Origin: Bos javanicus
Lineage: Eukaryota; Chordata; Mammalia; Artiodactyla; Bovidae
Length of the DNA: 64,000 bases
Direction: 5' to 3'
Assembly (NCBI RefSeq): GCF_032452875.1
Contig: NC_083885.1
Coordinates: forward strand, 29,181,925-29,245,924
Shown here: positions 56,105 through 64,000 of the stretch, piece after piece
How the letters are laid out: the number at the start of each line of letters is the position of its first letter
Numbering within the stretch: the stretch's first letter is position 1
The notes under the pieces: model-generated
What the model was told of the DNA's origin: nothing
The model's database searches: none
The model's input: only the letters and a program-made list of their open reading frames with translations
Made by a program: the position numbers and the translations under genes

Positions 56105-57112
56105 CTGAATATTCAATCATGAATATGTACCACAGCTTTCTTATCCATTCGTCTGATGATGGACATCTAGGTTGCTCCCATGTCCTGGCTATTATAAACA
56201 ATGCTGCAATGAACACTGAGGTACACATGTCTCTTTCAGTTCTGGTTTCCTCGGTGTGAATGTCCAGCCGTGGGATTGCTGGGTCATATGGCAGTTCTAT
56301 TTCCAGTTTTTTAAGGAATCTCCACACTGTTCTCATAGTGCCTGTACTAGTTTGCATTTCCACCAACAGTGTAAGAGGGTTCCCTTTTTTCCACACCCTC
56401 TCCAGCATTTATTGCTTGTAGACTTTTGGATTGCAGCCATTTTGACTGGCGTGAAATGGTACCTCACTGTGGTTTTGAATTGCATTTCTCTAATAATGAG
56501 TGATGTTGAGCATCTTTTTATGTGTTTTTTAGCGATCTGTATGTCTTCTTTGGAGAAATGTCTATTTAGTTCTTGGGCCCATTTTTTGATTGGGTTGTTT
56601 ATTTTTCTGGAATTGAGCTGCAGGAGTTGCTTGTATATTTTTGAGATTAATTGTCAGTTGCTTCATTTGCTATTATTTTTTCCCATTCTGAAGGCTGTCT
56701 TTTCACCTTGCTTATGGTTTCCTTTGTTGTGCAAAAGCTTTTACTTTTAATTAGATCCCATTTGTTTATTTTTGCTTTTATTTCCAATATTCTGGGAGGT
56801 GGGTCATAGAGAATCCTGCTGTGATTTATGTCGGACAGTGTTTTGCCTGTTTTCCTCTAGGAGTTTTATAGTTTCTGGTCTTACTTTTAGATCTTTAATC
56901 CATTTTGAGTTTATTTTTGTGTATGGTGTTAGAAAGTGTTCTAGTTTCATTCTTTTACAAGTGGTTGACCAGTTTTCCCAGTACCACTTGTTAAAGAGAT
57001 TGTCTTTTCTCCATTGTGTATTCTTGCCTCCTTTGTCAAAGATAAGGTGTCCATAGGTGTGTGGGTTTATCTCTGGGCTTTCTAATAAAAGCCCAGGACC
57101 AGATGGCTTCAC
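55983..57112 (-). pseudogene. L1 ORF2 C-terminal remnant
   Basis: Minus-strand frames 56804-57112 (motifs PHTYGHLIFDKGGKN, WSTTCKRMKL, KWIKDLKVRPETI) and 55983-56408 (MLERVWKKGNPLTLL, DPAIPRLDIHTEE, FIAALFIIARTW) are the L1 ORF2 C-terminus, upstream part first. They are separated by frame breaks. The second frame's last codons are in antisense BovB. Confidence 0.85.
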
Positions 57113-58346
57113 AGCTGAATTCTACCAAAAATTTAGAGAAGAGCTAACACCTATCCTACTCAAACTCTTCCAGAAAATTGCACAGGAAGGTAAATTTCCA
57201 AACTCATTCTATGAGGCCACCATCATCCTAATACCAAAACCTGACAAAGATGCCACAAAAAAAGAAAACTACAGGTCAATATCACTGATGGACATAGATG
57301 CAAAAATCCTTAGCAAAATTCTAGCAAACAGAATCCAACAACATATTAGAAAGATCATACATCATGACCAAGTGGGCTTTATTCAGGGATACAAGGATTC
57401 TTCAATATCCACAAATCAATCAATGTAATACACCACATTAACAAATTGAAAAATAAAAACCATATGATTATCTCAATAGATGCAGAGAAAGCCTTTGACA
57501 AAATTCAACATCCATTTATGATAAAAAACCTTCCAGAAAGCAGGAATAGAAGGAACATACCTCAACATAATAAAAGCTATATATGACAAACCCACAGCAA
57601 ACAGTATCCTCAATGGTGAAAAATTGAAAGCATTTCTCCTAAAGTCAGGAACAAGACAAGGGTGCTCACTCTCACCACTACTATTCAACATAGTTTTGAA
57701 AGTTTTGGCCACAGCAATCAGAGCAGAAAAAGACATAAAAGGAATCCAGATTGGAAAAGAAGAAGTAAAACTCTCACTGTTTGCAGATGACATGATCCTC
57801 TACATAGAAAACCCTAAAGACTCCACCAGAAAATTACTAGAGCTAATCAATGAAAATAGTAAAGTTGTAGGATAGAAAATCAACACGCAGAAATCCCTTG
57901 CATTCCTATACACTAACAATGTGAAAACAGAAAGAGAAATTAAGGAAACAATTCATTCACCATTGCAATGAAAAGAATAAAATACTTAGGAATATTACTA
58001 CCTAAAGAAACAAAAGACCTATATATGGAAAACTATAAAACACTGGTGAAAGAAATCAAAGAGGACACAAATAGATGGAGAAATATACCATGTTCATGGA
58101 TTGGAAGAATCAATATAGTGATAATGAATATACTACCCAAAGCAATCTACAGATTCAATGCAATCCCTATCAAGTTACCAATGGTATTTTTCACAGAACT
58201 AGAACAAATAATTTCACAATTGTATGGAAATACAAAAAACCTCAAATAGCCAAAGAAATCTGGAGAAAGAAGAATGGAACTGGAGGAATCAACCTGCCTG
58301 ATTTCAGGTCCTACTACAAAGCCACAGTCATCAAGACAGTATGGTA
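57084..58346 (+). pseudogene. L1 ORF2 reverse transcriptase remnant (inverted segment)
   Basis: Sense pieces give the RT: SPGPDGFTAEFYQKF and ILANRIQQHIRK (57057-57428), AEKAFDKIQHPF after a frameshift (about 57480-57520), RQGCSLSPLLFN and FADD (57624-57875, FADD at residues 53-56), then IKYLGILLPKETKDLY and RINIVIMNILPKAIY (57968-58249). Frameshifts near 57425 and 57535 and a stop near 57874 break it. The catalytic FADD is kept. This is one half of the inverted L1. Confidence 0.85.
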
Positions 58347-58534
58347 TTGGCTATTTTATTATTTAGTTTTCCCACATAAAATTGCATAATCTTGAGTCTG
58401 TCATTTTTCTTTCATTATTAAAGACATAAGAAAAATACCATTTTCAAAATTAACCATGATAGCAAATCTCTAATAAGCACCTAACACTGTTTTTAACATA
58501 TTTATCAATAAATGATGCCTATTGTCAATAATAA

Positions 58535-58735
58535 CCATGGTTTCCCAGGTGACGCAGTTGTAAAGAATCTGCCTGACAGTGCAAGAGCTACAAGAGGCAC
58601 TGATTTGAACCCTGGATCAGGAAGGGTCCCTGGAAAAGGAAATAGCAACCCATTCCAGTATTCTTGTCTGGAAAATTCAATGGAAAGAGGGGCCTGGTAG
58701 GTTACAGTTCATGGAGTAGCAGAGTACACACACAC
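58535..58735 (+). repeat. Bov-tA SINE
   Basis: Head 'ggtttcccaggtgacgcagt', body somewhat diverged, short (CA)n tail. An exact 14-bp duplication, 'attgtcaataataa', lies at 58521-58534 and 58736-58749. Confidence 0.95.
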
Positions 58736-58749
58736 ATTGTCAATAATAA

Positions 58750-59162
58750 TCACTGTGCTTCTTAACTGGACAAAATATAACTTTTAAAGCAGTGTCTTTT
58801 GTATAAAGATTTTAGATATCTTCTTCCTCCTCTGCAGTTTTAATGAGATGCTTACAATGTGCCTTTGTCTGAAATAAATTCAAATAAAGTCAATTTGATT
58901 CAATACAATAATCATTAGTTACTTTCTGTTGTAAAGGTTAAATGAGCTTGTGTCAAGCACTGTGCTAAAGCTTTACCTACACTAGTAAATCTTAACAAAA
59001 TGACTGATCTTTGTCTGCTTCTTTTTGCCTTTTCCTTCCATCACAGACTGAAACACTTTGCTAGGTTATTTTAGGAAACTCACAGCTGAATACAACCTGG
59101 ATTTTTGTCTAAGGAAATCCATAGTAAAGAAATATTACTTAAGTTCAGATTTGCATGTGACT
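58750..59162. other. Unassigned stretch
   Basis: About 410 bases with no recognised repeat or gene. Confidence 0.45.
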
Positions 59163-59175
59163 CAACTAGACTCTT

Positions 59176-59441
59176 GGACCCCACTCCAGTACTCTTGCCT
59201 GGAAAGTCCCATGGACGGAGGAACCTGGTGGGCTGCAGTCCATGGGGTCGCGAAGAGTCGGACAAGACTGAGCGACTTCACTTTCACTTTTCACTTTCAT
59301 ACACTGGAGAAGGAAATGGCAACCCACTCCAATATTCTTGGCCAGAGAATCCCAGGGACGGGGAGCCTGGTGGGCTACCATCTCTGGGGTCGCACAGAGT
59401 CGGACATGACTGAAGCGACTTAGCAGCAGCAGCAGCAGCAA
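59176..59441 (+). repeat. BOV-A2 dimeric SINE, slightly 5'-truncated
   Basis: Two units, linker, AGC tail of six units. Flanks 'caactagactctt' (59163-59175) and 'caactaggatctt' (59442-59454) match at 11 of 13 bases. Overlapping frames on both strands are shadows. Confidence 0.95.
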
Positions 59442-59454
59442 CAACTAGGATCTT

Positions 59455-59867
59455 AATAAGATGAAGATTCTGATTTTGTAGATCTGAAGAAAGGTCTGAG
59501 GTTGCATTTCTGTCACGTTCCAAGTGTTGCCAATGTTGTGGTCTAACAACAACCCTTTGAGTCACAACATTTTAGAGGGCAGCAGTCATGCCATTAGGAA
59601 CAAGTAATCAGCCCATTCTAGCAGGAGAGTTTAAGGATGGCTTTGTACTCTAATCTTCCTGTGGCAGAGACCAAACTCAGTGCCTAACACATTCTAGAAC
59701 CTTAATATATATTCAATAAATAAGTGGATGAGTGAGGACAGTATTTAAATGAGTTTTAGTGCATAGGTTGATTTGACATCATGGCAATAGAGTTCAAAGA
59801 TGTTCATAAGTCATATTCATATGACCATAAATAATAGAGGTGAAAGAGATCAAAGTATCTTTGGTAA
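59455..59867. other. Mostly unassigned; weak L2 3' end
   Basis: 59665-59735 ('cagtgcctaacacattctag', 'tcaataaataagtggatgag') resembles an L2 or MIR 3' terminus. Otherwise nothing is recognised. Confidence 0.4.
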
Positions 59868-60076
59868 AGCGGTCAGTTCTCAAAGTGGGATCTACTGGAT
59901 CAGCAGCATCCATGTTACCTGGGAACTTGTTAGAAATGCAGATTCTTAGGTCCTACCCAAATATACTGAATGACAGCCCCTGTTTCAGGTCTCACTGGCA
60001 GGTAGGACTCAGTAACCTGTGTTTTAATAAATCTTCCAGATGATTCTGATGCTCATTGAAGTATGAGAACCACTGG
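59868..60076 (-). mobile_element. MER5A-like hAT DNA transposon remnant
   Basis: 'ggtcagttctcaaagtggga', 'ttgttagaaatgcagattct', 'gttttaataaatcttccaga', 'tgattctgatgctcattgaa' and 'tatgagaaccactgg' follow a MER5A-type element with both inverted ends. Orientation is provisional because the element is nearly palindromic. Confidence 0.65.
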
Positions 60077-60900
60077 CTTAAAAAATAAAAGTTAATTCAG
60101 ATTATCTTGGTCTAGAAATTATACTATCCAACTCAAATTATACCATCAAGGATATAATTAATATCTCAAACATTCCACTGATTATAATCGTAGAGCTAAC
60201 AGGACAAAAAATATGATTTATCTTCCCTGCTTAGTCTCAGTAAGTGAAGCAATTCAGGTCTACCACCTGGATATACTCTTGCCTCATCACAGGTTTACAG
60301 AGATATGGATGCCTGATTTAGACCAGGGAGAGCAGACTCTAAAGCTGAGTAGAAATAAAAGTGGGTTCAGGTGAAATACTATGAACCAGACATGATTCAG
60401 AGATGAGGAAAGGTGGAATGAAGCTAACTTAAAAATGGATCTTGGAAAGACTGTATACGCACATTCGCCCAATTCCAGGAAGATAAAAAAGAAATCAGAT
60501 AAGAAAATAATTGGTAATCTAGAATAATTGATATAGATGGAGTGACTAGGAGAGGAGGAGTCTTCCTGACCTTAAAGGGACCTTCAGCTATTGAAGAACA
60601 GTGAGCCCTGTGATCCCATACTCAAATGCCAGAATCTCCTCTCTCCAACAAATCTGTGGGCAAAGAACATAAAAAATCACTTATTGAAAAACATAAAGCA
60701 CTGTTACCTTTTTCTTATTAAGTATAAACGGGCTTTTTGTTGTTCTAAAATTCTGAATAACTTCTTTAATAAAACCTTGGAGAGTCTTACCATTTAAATT
60801 ATTTAAATTCACAAACACAGAATGTTTCCCAAACTCAGCAGATGGCTGAAATGGATACTTTCCAAAGAGTTTGTGTGTGTGGAAAGGTGTAGCCATGGTG
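60077..60900. other. Unassigned stretch
   Basis: About 820 bases with no recognised repeat or gene. The text around 60826-60870 resembles 61614-61658. Confidence 0.45.
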
Positions 60901-60904
60901 GAGT

Positions 60905-61110
60905 GAAAAGAGCCCTGTATTAAGAAATAGAACCACAGAGTTGTAGCCCCAGTTCTATCACTATTTCTGTGACTTTTGGTGAGGTCTTTTCCTTCTTTTA
61001 AGCTTCTCTTTTCTTATTCATTACAAGGCAAGTCCTTACCCTTCTATAAGTCTCGGCATTAAGTGCAATAACCCTTGAGAAAGTTATTTTAAGATTGCAA
61101 AGGGCTAGGT
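60905..61110 (+). repeat. MIR SINE
   Basis: 'gagttgtagccccagttcta', 'tcactatttctgtgactttt', 'cttttaagcttctcttttct' and 'gattgcaaagggctaggtgt' follow MIR in sense. Confidence 0.5.
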
Positions 61111-61836
61111 GTAGTTTTATTGGGAAAATTAGTCTGAAACCACTCTTGCCCTTTTTCCTCTGCTATCTCTTCAGCTCTCTGAATTTTTGCTAAAAATTCA
61201 TAACTTAGATATATACACTTATAAATTATTGTCATTTTGTTTACAGCAATTCCCTTTGAAAATATCTAACTGTGATTTTCTTCAAAATGTTCAGGCTATC
61301 ACAGTCATCCATATCATCAAATAAAATGTAAATTCTCTTTCAACCTGGGAGAAATGTATGATTTATTGATGAAACTACAGGCTCTATATTATTTATTTTT
61401 TCTTGTTTATTTATATGTCCTATGCCTTTATCATTTATTGATAAGTAAATGAAAGGACAAGCATTGTTTTATTTGTTATACATTATTTGCCTTGCAAAAA
61501 GACATTGAACCTTTATTTTCTCATTTATAATCTAAGCAAATTGTATATCATAATATAAATTTGCATTTAAGAGTACCTACTGTGTGCATTCATTTACCTT
61601 TATTAAAATCTAAAATTTCCCAAACTCATCAGATGGATGAAATAGTCACTTTCAAATAACTTAGGTGAGTATATAATCCAGGTGCCTTATCTGGATTATA
61701 TACTATTATTATTATTATCTGGATTATTTTGTTTCCCCACAGAATCACTAAGCACCCTTCTGTTCCCATTTGTGATTAAGAGTTTAGGCTCAGAACTATT
61801 TAATAACTCACTCAGTCTAACTCTAGACCCTTTACC
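61111..61836. other. AT-rich stretch with an (ATT)n tract
   Basis: An (ATT)n tract lies at about 61701-61717, between two copies of 'atctggattat' (about 61688 and 61717). A T-run ends the stretch as the tail of the next SINE. Nothing else recognised. Confidence 0.5.
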
Positions 61837-62127
61837 TTTTTTTTTTTTTTCAGGTTTTATTTATTTTTGGCTGTGCTGGGTCTTCATTGCTCCAGGCTCA
61901 CAGGCTTTCTCTAGTTGCAGAGAGCAGGGGCTACTCTTTAGTTGTGGCATGCAGACTTCTTGTTGTGATGGCTTCTTTTATTGTGTTCAAGGCGCTGGCT
62001 CAATAGCGGTGGTGCATGGGCTTATTTGCTCCATGGCATGTAGGATCTTCCCAGACCAGGGATCAAACCAGTGTCTCCTGAATTGCTAGGTGGATTCTTA
62101 ACCACCTGAACTACTAGGGAAGCCCTG
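61837..62127 (-). repeat. CHR-type tRNA-derived SINE, antisense, near full length
   Basis: T-rich tail, 'ttatttttggctgtgctggg', 'ctagttgcagagagcagggg', 'accagggatcaaaccagtgt' and the head 'ctgaactactagggaagccc'. Flanks 'gaccctttac' (61826-61835) and 'gacgttttac' (62128-62137) match at 8 of 10. The 135-codon frame at 61682-62089 crosses it and is not a gene. Confidence 0.88.
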
Positions 62128-62239
62128 GACGTTTTACTCTAAAGCATTGCCTGATGGTCTGAATAGAGTTAATCTTACTATGACTCCTGTGTTAGTTTAT
62201 TCATTAATTCCTCTTATTATAATATGATATGTTTTCTCC

Positions 62240-62310
62240 AGCATTCAACATGCATAATTCCTAGTATTCAGGAGGGATTCAGTAAATGAATATTGAATAA
62301 ATGTATTAAA
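62240..62310 (+). repeat. L2-like 3' end
   Basis: 'ccagcattcaacatgcataa', 'ttcagtaaatgaatattgaa' resemble an L2 3' terminus. Confidence 0.4.
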
Positions 62311-62589
62311 TTCCTATAACATAGTCTCTGGGTTCAAGAAGAGTGACATATTAGGAAGCAGGACATGTGTGATCATTCCTATGATAGAAGTTCTCTAGGG
62401 GCACATTCAAGAGAAAGCCGATTATGAGAGAAAGGACAAGCTTTCCATTCTTTTCACAATCCATATCCTGGGAGCCATGACCCGCCTCTTCCCTCCCCCA
62501 TAGACTTGGCATTATATAATTCAAAATCAACAAAAATATCTGATCCTTCACTCAATTAGCATACATCTGGATTTTGACTGATGCATCAG

Positions 62590-62975
62590 AATAGGCCAGG
62601 AAAAAGAAGAGAAAGTTTGGGCAGACACTTGGAAGCATTTGCATATTGGGAATTTCATGTAACAGTCTGGTTTGGGGAGAGCATAGGTGAAGAATGAGGT
62701 GGCAGGAAAAGGAAGATAATCTTCCCGTCACTGGTAAAGAATTTATGTTGTATTCTGGAAATAAAGCATTTTAGGAGAGGAGTGGCAAGCTCATAATTTG
62801 GGTATGTGAAAGATCACTCTGGTAGCTGTGTGCAGAATGGATGGAAGGCTCAGCTTGACATGTAGAGTGTGAGGAGAAGGCTTTAATTGGCTCAGGTGAG
62901 AGATGATGGAGTTGACAGCAGCATCGGTGACAATGGAGAGGAAGGGTGAAAGTGAAAGATACAAATAAATATTTT
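62590..62975 (-). repeat. L2 LINE, antisense
   Basis: 'gatcactctggtagctgtgt', 'gcagaatggatggaaggctc', 'ggctcaggtgagagatgatg' and 'gcagcatcggtgacaatgga' follow antisense L2 closely. Confidence 0.65.
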
Positions 62976-63919
62976 GCTTTTTATAAGAGTATCATCTTAT
63001 ACCCAGAGGTAGAAAAGAAGGAAAATGGTAGACCTGACTGCAAGAGGTGTTCCTCAAAATGCTAATGAAACACAGTAGCAGATTCCTTGGATTGTCTCCA
63101 AATTACATTTTGCAGTCTCTCTTATTATCCTGTTAATTGCCCTTACTCCTTTTCAGCAGCATAAAGCAAAATGAATTTCAAAATCCAGATGTGTGGAAGT
63201 AGTATCACTAACTAGAGCTTCAGGAAGTATTAAACTCCTACTAAATATATTTAATTTAGAATTAATAAGGTGGTGTTATGGAAATTAAATCCCCCATGAT
63301 TGTTGGGGAAGAGCACCTATTGAGGTATATAAATATATGAAAGATAAATCTACTTGCAATGTAATTAATTCAAATCTGCAGAACCAATAAGTGTGTGACG
63401 ATGTTCCTATTATTACATTACACTTGTGAGGAATGCTCAGGAATTTAATTAGCATGTACCCATACAACTAAAGAAAATGAGATATTAAGCATGCTATCTA
63501 ATTAACTAGCTATAGATTGCCTGTTAAATAAATATTAAATGTATAAACACTTGAGACCAGGCTGAAAACGTGGCCCTAACTAGATATCAATTTTCTCATG
63601 AGTCTTTTTAAAAAACAGTTGCAGTTAATTCCAAGAACAGAATATACCCAGAGGCTTCCAGTGGGATCAGTGTGCTTTGCCCATGTGGTTATTATTATTT
63701 TTTAGCTTGAGTTCAAATTGGTAGATCACATGCATTATCCAAGCAAACACTCTGGTCAGTTATGTTAGGATGTCAACTTCTCCACTTTCTAGGTATGTAC
63801 AATTACTGAAATGTGGGCATGTCAGTTTGTCTAACATCACACAACAAAGAAACGGTGTGTGCTTTGTCATTACATCATTGCTAAGTATCCTCTCCTCCTA
63901 CTAAGCAACCATAATGATC
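62976..63919. other. Unassigned stretch
   Basis: About 940 bases, AT-rich, with no recognised repeat or gene. Confidence 0.5.
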
Positions 63920-64000
63920 TTGATGGATGTAAATTAGATGTCATTCTTCTATTCAAAACTCCCCAGCAACTTACCATATTATGAAGAGTATAAGCTTTAA
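63920..64000 (+). repeat. L2 fragment running off the window
   Basis: 'gatgtcattcttctattcaa', 'aactccccagcaacttacca' and 'gaagagtataagc' match the L2 stage seen before 'ctcagaataaaagacag' at 4640. It continues beyond the window edge. Confidence 0.5.

Larger units (their letters stand above)
54603..58346 (-). repeat. L1 with 5' inversion (twin priming), target duplication and nested BovB
   Basis: 54603-57083 is antisense L1 from the T-rich tail and 3' UTR ('ccatcctgaacccgcctccc') to the ORF2 C-terminus. At about 57084 orientation flips and 57084-58346 is sense ORF2 from the RT start (SPGPDGFTAEFYQ) to TVWYW. In L1 order the two parts are adjacent, with about 40 bases lost. An exact 11-bp duplication, 'ttggctatttt', lies at 54592-54602 and 58347-58357. 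A BovB is nested at 55084-56104. Confidence 0.9.

Noticed and set aside
1..64000. CRISPR arrays, operons, phage or bacterial defence systems
   Set aside because: The repeat content is mammalian throughout. There are no spaced identical palindromic repeats or prokaryotic gene arrangements.

Overview
The window is a stretch of ruminant nuclear DNA, almost certainly from a bovid. The evidence is the repeat content: Bov-tA and BOV-A2 SINEs, BovB (RTE-class) LINE fragments, cetartiodactyl tRNA-derived CHR-type SINEs and young L1 copies with the L1_BT-type 3' end. Older mammal-wide repeats (L2, MIR, MER5A-like, MLT1-like LTRs, decayed L1M) lie beneath these. I cannot tell cattle, buffalo, sheep and goat apart from what is visible. 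Family names are given from memory of consensus sequences; no search was run.

I recognise no functional protein-coding gene, rRNA, tRNA gene or CRISPR array. The long reading frames are decayed retrotransposon reverse-transcriptase frames or their antisense shadows. The window reads as an AT-rich intergenic or intronic desert.

Layout. 0-9 kb: AT-rich DNA with a Bov-tA, L1 3' ends, an L2 split by BovB, and a 1.27 kb BovB with a 368-codon remnant at 6.7-8.0 kb. 9.4-12.4 kb: one ancient sense L1 (5' region, ORF1, start of ORF2) hit by three SINEs. 12.8-15.7 kb: a BovB and an antisense L1 carrying two insertions. 17.6-18.4 kb: an old L1 with a 5' inversion. 19-30 kb: dense young SINEs and BovB 3' ends, a near-intact L1_BT 3' end, and an 83-bp direct repeat with an unexplained small open frame. 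30-45 kb: MLT1-like LTRs, L2, MER5A-like, CHR SINEs and several repeat-poor gaps. 46.2-47.5 kb: a BovB with an internal inversion and a nested BOV-A2. 49.8-50.2 kb: a SINE inside a SINE, both with target-site duplications. 50.2-53.4 kb: the longest repeat-poor island. 54.6-58.35 kb: an L1 with a 5' inversion, an 11-bp target-site duplication and a nested BovB. 58.5-64 kb: SINEs, MER5A-like, MIR and L2.

The repeats are layered in time: L2/MIR/MLT1/MER5A, then old L1, then CHR SINEs and ruminant L1, then BovB, Bov-tA, BOV-A2 and L1_BT. Nesting and target-site duplications allow many insertion events to be ordered. The most notable structures are the 5'-inverted retrotransposons, especially the inverted BovB, and the 27.26/28.11 kb duplicated segment.
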